A stretch of 64,000 nt of DNA from positions 2,857,344-2,921,343 of the forward strand of contig OX030963.1 in the NCBI GenBank assembly GCA_943735955.1. Direction: 5' to 3'. Shown in pieces: positions 16,120 through 28,866 of this stretch (positions within the stretch are counted from its first letter, which is position 1; each line of letters begins with the position of its first letter). The notes beneath the pieces are model-generated. The model saw only the letters and a list, made by a program, of their open reading frames with translations. It did no database searches and was not told the origin of the DNA. The translations under genes and the position numbers were made by a program. Source of the stretch: Piscicola geometra. Taxonomy: Eukaryota; Annelida; Clitellata; Hirudinida; Piscicolidae.

Positions 16120-19100
16120 ATGAGTGAGGTGAACATCACCGATCTGCTCATTCCAAAGGAGAAACAACAAGAATTTCAGCAACAGCAGCAACAACAACAG
16201 TTTCAACAACAACAGTTTCAACAACAACAGCAGCAACAACAACAGTTTCAACAACAACAGTTTCAACAACAAACAGATCTACATCAGCAGCTAAAGACTG
16301 AACAACAAAAACTACAATTATGCCTAAATAAGGCGCAGCAACAACAAAACAAATACCAGCCTTACCAGAAATACAAAAAAGAAAAAGAACGAAAAAAACA
16401 ACAAAAAGAAAAAAAACGCCAAGAAACTTTGAACAACCCTCTCGAAAAAATTAACGAAAAAAGTAATGAATTTCAGAAAAATGAGCTAGAAATAAACGAT
16501 GGTTGTCTCTCTGAAACGAAAGAAGTGTTCTACCAAGCCAGAGAATTTGACCCGAGCTTGTTGACGGAAACGTTTGTAATTTTGCAGCCCCAACAGCAAT
16601 TTGAGTGCAATCAGCCCCAGCAATATGTTGAACCACTCATAAAGGATCAAGAACAAAAACAACAACAATGTCTCCCACAAGATCTCCGGCATCACCCTCA
16701 AGACAACAGACAACAACATGAAACACAACATCAACAACAACATCATCAACAAGCCCAACACCATAAGCAACAAAAACAACAACACTATTACTCTGACGAC
16801 TGTCTTTCGTTTCCCTACCTGCCCAAGATATCCCCTCTCAACGTCATCATCAACAGAAGCAAATACTCAGGTTAAAAAACTTCTCATGCATCATGATTGA
16901 TAAATATAATACAGTTTGGAAACCAATAAATTCAAGAACAAAGAATAGCAGTAATAGTAATAAATCAAACTAAAAGTAGATTTATTTAGCAAACGCGCTT
17001 TCGAATGAAGGATTAAGGCTTCAATTCTTAAGAAAAGATAAGGATATTTTCTATGTATTGATTAGCTAATAAACCAAATCTGACATCACTGATTTGAGGA
17101 CATAATTGAAAAAAGATAGCTTAATAGTTTACTTCTTATATTTCAAAACTTCAGCATTTTCGCATTTTAAAAATAAAGTGTTTAACAAAATATTAAGCAA
17201 AATATGAACGAGACCTACTAATGGATTGATTTAACCTACTCACACGCATTCTTACAGATCTTCCCGAGAAGAGACAAACATACATTCACACGTACAAAAA
17301 CAATAGTACACTACGGGGAAGTTTGCCGGAGAATCTTGACCTATTTAATGACGTCACATGTGGCATAGATTATGTGGGAAAAGTGCAGAGAGGGGTGGAA
17401 GATGCTGTGGAGAAGAGAGGGAGGGAGAAGAAAGAAATGAGGGGATTGAATGAAAGACTGGCTGGATATATTGAAAAAGTTGGGGCTGTGTTTGATTTTA
17501 GTTTTGAGAGATTTATAATAGCGTTTTCATGTTGTTTCAAATTAAATAACTCAATGAATAACAAATAATCGTCATCATCCTCACTCCCTATCACACACCA
17601 TCTTCCTCTTTTCTTCAACGTCTTTCCCATCTTCACAACAAGCCATCACCACACCAGTAACCCACCTCCACACCAACAACCTATCACCATCCCATCCCAC
17701 TTGCACACCACCCCAACCCTTTTATTCCAGGTTCGATTCCTCGAAGCGCAAAACAAAAAGTTGGCCAAAGAGATAAGCGACCTGATTAGGAAATGGGGCA
17801 GTGAAAGCAGGTCAATCAAGGTGATGTATGACAGGGAATTGATCGATGCCAGGGGCCTATTGGACGAGGCGGACAAGGAAAAGGCGAAGTGCCAGCTGGA
17901 AAAGAATCTAATGCAAGAACAGCTGGAGGAAGCTATGGACAGGTTGGTGTGGCATGTTATAATATGGTTACTATTACTACTACTAATAATAATACTTCTT
18001 TTATTCCTACTACTTCTACTACTACTACCGCTACTACTACTACTACCACGAATGTAGGATAAAAAGCCTCTCGGAGAAAAAGCCTTCGGATAAAATACCT
18101 TCTACAAAAAGCCTCCCGGAAAAAAAACCTCTTGGAGAAAAAGCCTCTCGGAGAAAAAGTCTCCTTGTTGATATTTTAGTATAAATAAAACGGACTTTTT
18201 ATATAAAAAACGGACTTTTTATATAAAAAACGGTTTTTTTATAGATTCGTTTCACAATTTTAAATAAATAAAACGGACTTTTTATACAAAAAACGGATTT
18301 TTTTTTTAAAATTCGGGTCTTAATTTTAAATAAATAAAACAAACTATATTTTATAAAAATTACATAATTTAAACGAACTATAATTATAACTATAATGGAC
18401 TTTATTTTTTAATAGATTCGTTTCACAATTTTAAATAAATAAAACAGACTATATTTTTTTAAAATACATAATTAAAACGAACTTTAATTAATCAAATACA
18501 ATAAAAATTATTGGTAAACGGATAAAAAGTCTCCAGGATAAAAACTATTCAGAATACAAAGTCTTCAGGATAAAAAGTCTTCAGAGTAAAAAGTCTTCAG
18601 AATAAAAATTCTTCAGAATAAAAATTCTTCAGGATAAAAAGTCTTCAGGATAATAAGTCTTCAGGATAATAAGTCTTCAGGATAAAAAGTCTTCAAGATA
18701 AAAAGTCTTCAGAATAAAAAGTCTTCAGGATAAAAAGTCTTCAGGATAAAAAGTCTTCACGATGAAATGTCTTTCAGGATAAAAAGTCATCAGAATAAAA
18801 AGTTTTCACGATAAAGTCTTCACGATAAAAAGTCTTCAGGATAAAAAGTCTTCAGGATAAAAAGTCTTCAAGATAAAAAGTCTTCAGGATAAAAAGTCTT
18901 CAGGATAAAAAGTCTTCAGGATGAAATTTCTTTAAGATAAAAAGTCTTTAGAATAAAAGTTTTTAGAAAAAAAACTTCAAAAAATTAAATTCTAAAGAAA
19001 AATACGTGATTCTTGAAACTTAAAGAATAAAATGTGATACTTTTATTTAATTTTTGCTATATTTTTTTTGTTCAATCTCGAAATAGCCTTTGAATAAATT

Positions 19101-22100
19101 TGACTTGGCTGTTGTTGTTTCGTCACTTTTACCATAAGGAAATAATGTTTAAGGAAGAACACGTAATCCTCAAAACTAAAAGATTGAAATTTCATACTTT
19201 TATCTAATGTTTGCTCAATTTTTTTTCCAATCTGGAAATAGCATTTAAATAAATTTGACTTGGTTGTTCTTGATTCCTCGCCTTAATCATTAGGTTTTCT
19301 GCTGGTTCTCGATCGTGATTATTTTTCTTTAAAAATTAATTTTTTGAAGATTTTTTTCCTGAAAACTTTGTATCCTGAAAACTTTTTATCCTGAAGACTT
19401 TTTGTAATAAGACTTTTTGTAATGAAGACTTTTTATCCTGAAGACTTTTTATCCTGAAGACTTTTTATCGTGAAGCCTTTTTATCCTGAATACTTTTTAT
19501 CCTGAAGACTTTTTATTCTGAAGACTTTTTATCCTGAAGACTTTTTATCCTGAAGATTTTTTATCCTGAAGACTTTTTATATTGAAGACTTTTTATCCTG
19601 AAGACTTTTTATTCTGAAGACTTTTTATCCTGAAGACTTTTTATCTTGAAGACTTTTTATCCTGAAGACTTTTTATCCTGAAGACTTTTTATCCTGAAGA
19701 CTTTTTATCCTGAAGACTTTTTATCCTGAAGACTTTATTCTGAAGACTTTTTATCCTGAAGACTTTTTATCCTGAAGACTTTATTCTGAAGACTTTTTAT
19801 CCTGAAGACTTTATTCTGAAGACTTTTTATCCTAAAGACTTTTTATCCTGAAGACTTTTTATCCTGAAGACTTTTTATCCTGAAGACTTTTTATCCTGAA
19901 GACTTTATTCAGAAGACTTTTTATCCTGAAGACTTTATTCTGAAGACTTTTTATCCTGAAGACTTTTTATCGTGAAGCCTTTTTATCCTGAAGACTTTTT
20001 ATCCTGAAGACTTTTTATTCTGAAGACTTTTTATCCTGAAGACTTTTTATCCTGAAGATTTTTTATCCTGAAGACTTTTTATATTGAAGACTTTTTATCC
20101 TGAAGACTTTTTATTCTGAAGACTTTTTATCCTGAAGACTTTTTATCTTGAAGACTTTTTATCCTGAAGACTTTTTATCCTGAAGACTTTTTATCCTGAA
20201 GACTTTTTATCCTGAAGACTTTTTATCCTGAAGACTTTATTCTGAACACTTTTTATCCTGAAGACTTTTTATCCTGAAGATTTTTTATCCTGAAGACTTT
20301 TTATCCTGAAGATTTTTTATCCTGAAGACTTTTTATATTGAAGACTTTTTATCCTGAAGACTTTTTATTCTGAAGACTTTTTATCCTGAAGATTTTTTAT
20401 CCTGAAGACTTTTTATATTGAAGACTTTTTATCCTGAAGACTTTTTATTCTGAAGACTTTTTATCCTGAAGACTTTTTATCTTGAAGACTTTTTATCCTG
20501 AAGACTTTTTATCCTGAAGACTTTATTCTGAAGACTTTTTATCCTGAAGATTTTTTATCCTGAAGACTTTTTATATTGAAGACTTTTTATCCTGAAGACT
20601 TTTTATTCTGAAGACTTTTTATTCTGAAGACTTTTTATCCTAAAGACTTTTTATCCTGAAGACTTTTTATCCTGAAGACTTTTTATCCTGAAGACTTTTT
20701 ATCCTGAAGACTTTTTATCCTGAAGACTTTATTCTGAAGACTTTCTATCCTGAAGACTTTATTCTGAAGACTTTTTATCCTAAAGACTTTTTATCCTGAA
20801 GAATTTTTATCGTGAAGCCTTTTTATCCTGAAGACTTTTTATCCTGAAAACTTTTTATCCTGAAGACTTTTTATCCTGAAGACTTTTTATCCTGAAGATT
20901 TTTTATCCTGAAGACTTTTTATATTGAAGACTTTTTATCCTGAAGACTTTTTATTCTGAAGACTTTTTATCCTGAAGACTTTTTATCTTGAAGACTTTTT
21001 ATCCTGAAGACTTTTTATCCTGAAGACTTTTTATCCTGAAGACTTTTTATCCTGAAGACTTTTTATCCTGAAGATTTTTTATCCTGAAGACTTTTAATAT
21101 TGAAGACTTTTTATCCTGAAGACTTTTTATTCCAAAGACTTTTTATCCTGAAGAATTTTTATCTTGAAGACTTTTTATCCTGAAGACTTTTTATCCTGAA
21201 GACTTTTTATCCTGAAGACTTTTTATCCTGAAGACTTTTTATCCTGAAGACTTTATTCTGAAGACTTTTCATCCTGAAGACTTTATTCTGAAGACTTTTT
21301 ATCCTAAAGACTTTTTATCCTAAAGACTTTTTATCCTGAAGACTTTTTATCCTGAAGACTTTTTATCCTGAAAACTTATTATCCTGAAGACTTTCTATTC
21401 TGAAGACTTTTTATCCTGAAGACTTTTTATCCTGAAGACTTTTTATCCTGAAGACTTTATTCTGAAGACTTTTTATCCTGAAGACTTTATTCTGAAGACT
21501 TTTTATCCTAAAGACTTTTTATCCTGAAGACTTTTTATCCTGAAGCCTTTTTATCCTGAAGACTTTTTATCCTGAAGACTTTTTATCCTGAAGACTTTTT
21601 ATTCTGAAGACTTTTTATCCTGAAGACTTTTTATATTGAAGACTTTTTATCCTGAAGACTTTTTATCCTGAAGACTTTTTATCCTGAAGACTTTTTATCC
21701 TGAAGACTTTTTATCCTGAAGACTTTATTCTGAAGACTTTTTATCCTGAAGACTTTATTCTGAAGACTTTTTATCCTAAAGACTTTTTATCCTGAAGACT
21801 TTTTATCCTGAAGACTTTTTATCCTGAAGAATTTTTATCCTGAAGACTTTATTCTGAAGACTTTTTATCCTAAAGACTTTTTATCCTGAAGACTTTTTAT
21901 TCTGAAGACTTTTTATTCTGAAGACTTTTTATCCTAAAGACTTTTTATCCTGAAGACTTTTTATCCTGAAGACTTTTTATCCTGAAGACTTTTTATCCTG
22001 AAGACTTTTTATCCTGAAGACTTTATTCTGAAGACTTTTTATCCTGAAGACTTTATTCTGAAGACTTTTTATCCTAAAGACTTTTTATCCTGAAGAATTT

Positions 22101-25100
22101 TTATCGTGAAGCCTTTTTATCCTGAAGACTTTTTATCCTGAAAACTTTTTATCCTGAAGACTTTTTATCCTGAAGACTTTTTATCCTGAAGATTTTTTAT
22201 CCTGAAGACTTTTTATATTGAAGACTTTTTATCCTGAAGACTTTTTATTCTGAAGACTTTTTATCCTGAAGACTTTTTATCTTGAAGACTTTTTATCCTG
22301 AAGACTTTTTATCCTGAAGACTTTTTATCCTGAAGACTTTTTATCCTGAAGACTTTTTATCCTGAAGATTTTTTATCCTGAAGACTTTTAATATTGAAGA
22401 CTTTTTATCCTGAAGACTTTTTATTCCAAAGACTTTTTATCCTGAAGAATTTTTATCTTGAAGACTTTTTATCCTGAAGACTTTTTATCCTGAAGACTTT
22501 TTATCCTGAAGACTTTTTATCCTGAAGACTTTTTATCCTGAAGACTTTATTCTGAAGACTTTTCATCCTGAAGACTTTATTCTGAAGACTTTTTATCCTA
22601 AAGACTTTTTATCCTAAAGACTTTTTATCCTGAAGACTTTTTATCCTGAAGACTTTTTATCCTGAAAACTTATTATCCTGAAGACTTTCTATTCTGAAGA
22701 CTTTTTATCCTGAAGACTTTTTATCCTGAAGACTTTTTATCCTGAAGACTTTATTCTGAAGACTTTTTATCCTGAAGACTTTATTCTGAAGACTTTTTAT
22801 CCTAAAGACTTTTTATCCTGAAGACTTTTTATCCTGAAGCCTTTTTATCCTGAAGACTTTTTATCCTGAAGACTTTTTATCCTGAAGACTTTTTATTCTG
22901 AAGACTTTTTATCCTGAAGACTTTTTATATTGAAGACTTTTTATCCTGAAGACTTTTTATCCTGAAGACTTTTTATCCTGAAGACTTTTTATCCTGAAGA
23001 CTTTTTATCCTGAAGACTTTATTCTGAAGACTTTTTATCCTGAAGACTTTATTCTGAAGACTTTTTATCCTAAAGACTTTTTATCCTGAAGACTTTTTAT
23101 CCTGAAGACTTTTTATCCTGAAGAATTTTTATCCTGAAGACTTTATTCTGAAGACTTTTTATCCTAAAGACTTTTTATCCTGAAGACTTTTTATCCTGAA
23201 GACTTTTTATCCTGAAGACTTTTTATCCTGAAGACTTTTTATCCTGAAGACTTTTTATTCTGAAGACTTTTTATCCTAAAGACTTTTTATCCTGAAGACT
23301 TTTTATGCTGGAGACTTTTTATTCTGAAGACTTTTTATCCTAAAGACTTTTTATCCTGAAGACTTTTTATCCTGAAGACTTTTTATCTTGAAGACTTTTT
23401 ATCCGTTTACCCATAATTTGTATTGTATTTGATAAATCCTTTTAGTTATGTATTTTTAAAAAATATAGTCCGTTTTATTTATTTAAAATTGTGAAACGAA
23501 TCTATAAAAAAATAAAGTCCGTTATAATTATAACTATAGTTTGTTATAATTATTTACCTTTTTTAAAATTAGTTTTATTTATTTAAAAATTGTGAAACGA
23601 ATCTAAAAAAATCCGTTTTTTATATAAAAAGTCCGTTTTACTTGTACTAAAATATTAACAAGGAGACATTTTCTCCGAGAGGCTTTTTCTCCAAGAGGTT
23701 TTTTTTCCGGGAGGCTTTTTGTAGAAGGTATTTTATCCGAAGGCTTTTTCTCCGAGAGGCTTTTTGTCCGTTCCCCCTACTACCACTGCTACAACTACTA
23801 CTACTCCTACTACTTCTATTGCTACTACTACTACTACTACTACTACTACTAATATTACTACTACTACTACTAATACTACTACATATCATCACCAGAAACC
23901 ATCATCATATCATCACCAGAAACCATCATCATATCATCACCAGAACCATCATCATATTTTAAACCCCAGTCTTCACTCCCGTCTTAACCTAAATCATTAT
24001 AATCAACATAATCAGAAATGATTGTATTATTCCCAGCATGTTTATCACCATTATCATCATTACCCCCATCTCCATTATAATCCTCACCATCTCCATCTCC
24101 AGCATCATCACCATCATCATCATCATCATTACCACCATCTCCATCTCCAGCATCATCATCATCATCACCACCTTGATGCTTGCTATTTAGACGCTTATCA
24201 TTACACCATGCATTCTCATATGTCTGCATCATCATCAGCCCCGACAAGAATAGTTTTGTTAATTCCTAAAATAATGTTTTGTTACCGCGTCCTTCAAAAA
24301 CTCATTCTCTCTTTTTTCATATATTTTTTCTTTTATTATTATTGTATTATTATTATTTTATATTCATTTTTTCATATTCCTTTTCTCACTCTTTCCTTTT
24401 CCTTCTCTCTTTCACCCTTTTTTACACCTTATTTCGAGTACCTATTTCACATTCTTCTGGCTCATCTTTTTTTAAATAATAGTGTTTTTTATTTATTTTT
24501 TTTTTTTTTTCTAATTTGGTTTTTTGTTTTTTCTCACTATGTTTTTTCATATTTTTCCCTAATGGTTCGAGACGGAAACTATTCAACGTTGCATTCTTGG
24601 TGTGAGTAATTAAGGGTCTGTATTACATTTTTATTATAAAATAAACGTAAAAATAAAAATTTATAATGTGAGATATTTCAAATATTTTATCTTTTCAACC
24701 TTCTGACACAATGAGACTTTAACCAGATTGGAAAGCCTAACAGAACACAATAAAAAGTACAGATAATCAGAAAACAGAACCGAATAGTACATAAAAACAC
24801 ATGCTAGTACATGTAAATGCTCGAAGATACATAAAAGTAGATAGAAAAACACAGAAATACAAAGAGTTACTAAGAAATACATAGAGATATAAAATGTTAC
24901 CTAGAAGTACAGAGAGATACAGGGAGTTACTTTGAAGTACACATAGAAATACGAAAAGTTACTTAGAAGTACACAGAGAGATACAAACAAACGTGCAAAC
25001 GGTGTGTCTCGACAGTCTTTTTAGCGTCAAAACAAATCCATCTTTCTACCTTGTAAACAACATTTGATGCAAAGAAAAGTGAGAAACGACACATTTTAAA

Positions 25101-26061
25101 GTTGAAAAAAAACGAAAATCAATTTCTTTCTTTTATGAACTCATCCAGTTTCCCTTTGAGCTATCCTCAAACGCATTTATTCATTTGCAAGAAACCCTAT
25201 TCATTTTTCAATCCTTTCATTCCATCAGCCCATTTCTTTATCTACCCGTCATCCTAACAACTTTTAAATAATACTTTGTTGTATCATTAAATTGACTACA
25301 GCAATTCGTCATTTACACTCACAATTCAACATTTATATTCACAATTCATCATTTAGGTTCATTATTTATCAATTACCTTCACAATTTACACAATCCACCA
25401 TTCATCATTTACACCCCTCATTTATTACTCCCATTCAAAATTCACCCCACAACCCACAGAATCAGAGATCTCTCAAACTGCCTGAGCGAAGAAAGGATCC
25501 GAAACAACGACCTTGAAAACAAAATGGCGGATCAAGAGGCCATTTTGTTTTACACCAAACGGAAGTGCTTGATGGAGAAAGAGGAAAAGGAAGGAGCCCT
25601 GAAGGAAGCTGATAGGTTGAGAGTGGATGTGGAACAGCTGAGAGAGGTGATTGTTGAGGGGATGATAATGATGGTTCGAGTGTTGATAATTATTGAGATT
25701 AGATTAATAAAAAAACTAATAATAAATAATCATTATCACCACCAAACATCCCCACCCTCAAAATCATCATTACCATCATCATCATCACCACCACCATCAT
25801 CATCACCACCACCACCATCATCATCATCATCACCAGGGCTTGGATGCAGAGACGCTGTTGCATTTGGAGTCGGCGAACAAAGCAAGAAGTCTCAAGGAGG
25901 AGATGGAGTTCATGAAGATGCTCCATGATCAGGTGGTGATGATGATGATGAGGGTAGTGATAATGATTTTGATGAAGATGATGATGATGATCATAATGAT
26001 GGGGGTGAAATAGTGGTGGGAAAACGTTGAAGATGGTCAATAAAAAAATCAGAATGTTTGA

Positions 26062-26139
<78 letters not shown>

Positions 26140-28795
26140 AGTGTTACAAGGGAAAACAAAAGCTACATCGAAGGAAAAATAAGGATGGAATAGAGAAAAA
26201 AACAAAAGTTTCTAATGTAAGCAGAAGTGTTTCCACCAAGCACTCATTTAATGGCTTCCCGCGCAGGAATTGAGAGAGTTGGCGGGTTTGATATCACGTG
26301 ACGACACGATGGAGAGAAGAGAGTACTGGAAGAATGAAGTGAATGAGTGTCTGAAGGAGCTCAAGGTGGTTATGATGATGATTGTGGTGTTGGTGATGAT
26401 GATGGCGACAATGATGATGATGATGATTGTGATGATGATGATGATGATGAAGATGGTGATGGTGATAATGATAATATGCAGGCGTTGTTCGACAAGTCAT
26501 TGAAACAGATCGAAGATGACATGAGAGAAAACTACGGTCTCCAGGTAGTGGTTCAACAGAAATATTTTAAATAATTGTTTAAATAATTAATTAATTAATT
26601 CAATCTCAATTATTTTATCCATTTATTCTTTAAACTAATTTTCTTTTTTTCTAAAACTTTATTTATTATTTTCGGGCATATTTTGTTGCAGATCAGCGAA
26701 AAGATCAGCGAAACAGACAGACTCAAATTGGAGAACGAAGGCAACTTGGATGACCTTGCAAGAACGAGACAACGGTTGAATGACTTGCACGAGAAGATTA
26801 AAGAAATGGAAGAAAAGGTGATTATCGAATGTATTTCGATGATAAATTATCATTTATTAATGGCCATTTATTATTTTATTTACATTTTTTTATTCTTTCA
26901 TCAAATTCACTTGTGCATTTGAAACATAATAGATGTTAATGCAAACTAGGTGCCTCCGTTTTAACTTACTCTCAATTTTCCCTGAAAAATTCCCGGTCCC
27001 ATTATTTCACAATTCACAATCCACTTATTCATTTCAAAAAACGCAACACAACAACATGGCACTCTGTAACACGCACCAAATTTCTCTTTACCATATTCCA
27101 GAACATTTGGCTAATCAGAGAGATGGAGCGAGAGAAGAGGGATAAAGAGTTCAAAGAGGAGGCGCATGGATCGGTGTTGGATGAGTTGAAAAGAGAAAAT
27201 TCAAAGTGAAAAGGAAAATTAGATATAAAAATGAAAAAAATGTCATTTAATGGTGGTTTGATAATGTTTTGATGGTGGTTTGATAATGTTTTGATGGTGG
27301 TTTGATGGTGGTTTGATGGTGGATAATCGATGAAGATGGAATCAAACTATGGGAAAAAGACGTTAAAATTTAGAAAACAATTTATAAACGTTCACTCCGC
27401 CACTACACCATCCTCACACTAAGTACCCTCCACCACAGACTAAGAGCTGAACTGCAGGCTTTACTCTTTGAGCTTGATAAACTCAACGACGACAACATCA
27501 ATTGCAGGTTTCTTTGAGGCTATATTTGTGTCATTTTTACTTTTTTAATTAATAAAGTTTAAAACAGTAATTTTTTAAAATGAAGTTGAATTTTTATCGA
27601 ATAAAAAGTACTAAGAACATTATTAAATTAATACTTAATTAAAATAATTATAACAAAAATAAGAAAACTAAATATAAACAAATAACTATTTTTAAATATC
27701 AGTAAAAAATAGTTGTTAATGAATAACATTTCTGGAATAGATTGGAATTGGAAGCTTACCATAAGATTGTTCAAGAAGAACAAGGGTGGGTGGGGGAATG
27801 GTGCTGGAGTTGTGAGTGTTAGTATGGGTCGAGTGCTTGTTGGGATCATTATTGTAGTGGGGGTTAACGGTTTAAGTGAGGTCAAAAAGTTGAATATTTG
27901 GCGGATTAGAAAGTTCTTTATGTTTGTATAGCTCGGGGCAAAAATAGCTTTATTGAATGGATGATAGAGAAGTAAATGTAGTTGTGATTCAGTATATGGT
28001 AAATGGCGAGATGGCTTAAGTTTGAGGTTTTTAATAGATGGTCATTTAATTTAATACAATTTAATGGTATTAATCTAGATAAGATGAATTTCAAAATAAG
28101 CGCATTCTAAACGAGGCGAGTCTTAGATAATTCTTCAAAATATCACAAAGCAGAGAAAAGCATGTTTACGAGCACCAGGCGACAATGACGTCAGAGGAAA
28201 GGTCAAGGCCTCAAAAGAACAACAACAACAATAACAACATTGTGACATCATCAAGTGGGTTTGAAAATGGTTTAAGCCTCAAACTTTAAGGTTTAGTGTA
28301 TGAGAAAAGTTCACAAAGAGAAGTTTACAGTACTATTTTCTTAACACTTCACGCTTCTACATTATTCAACCACACAAAAAACTGTTTCAACTTGCATTAC
28401 ACTTCGCCACGTCACAATTTTTTAAACTTCACAACGCCACCTCACCACCACAGGCCGACCCTCTTCTTCCAGCATCAGCAAGGACTTATCTTCCAAGACG
28501 ACAGTGCAAAAGTCTTCCAAAGGACCTCTCATGCTTTCGCACATCTCGCTAGATGGCACTGTCGTCGTCGTCAGCAATACCGGACTGAAGGTGATGACAT
28601 TTTAGTATGACCATCATCATCGTCATCATCATCGTCATCATCATCACCACCACCATCACCACCGCCACCACCATCATCATCATCATCATCACCATCATCA
28701 TCATCACCCCCATCATCATCACCACCACCATCATCATCATCATCACCATCATCATCGTCATCACCATCATCATCATCAATATCATCACCCCCATC

Positions 28796-28866
<71 letters not shown>

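Larger units (their letters stand above)
18057..23769. mobile_element. Foldback-like element with long tandem-repeat inverted arms
   Basis: The left end, starting GGATAAAAAGCCTCTCGG, is reproduced in reverse complement at the right end (GGACAAAAAGCCTCTCGG from 23769). Each arm has an outer part of ~370-470 bp, then a tandem array of a 16-bp unit AAAAAGTCTTCAGGAT. The left array (18526-18960) runs in that orientation with about 26 units. The right array (19355-23405) runs as its complement with about 250 units, including a 14-bp variant CTTTATTCTGAAGA. The middle (18961-19355) holds a diverged direct duplication of ~135 bp and no ORF. Long inverted repeats made of tandem subrepeats are the hallmark of Foldback-type DNA elements. 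No transposase is present and no target duplication is clear. The insertion sits in a CTA-rich microsatellite in intron 3 of the filament gene, outside coding sequence. Confidence 0.85.

Noticed and set aside
19355..23405. Resemblance to a CRISPR array or a centromeric satellite
   Set aside because: The 16-bp units are head-to-tail without spacers, and the inverted arms flank a single locus. A foldback element explains this better.
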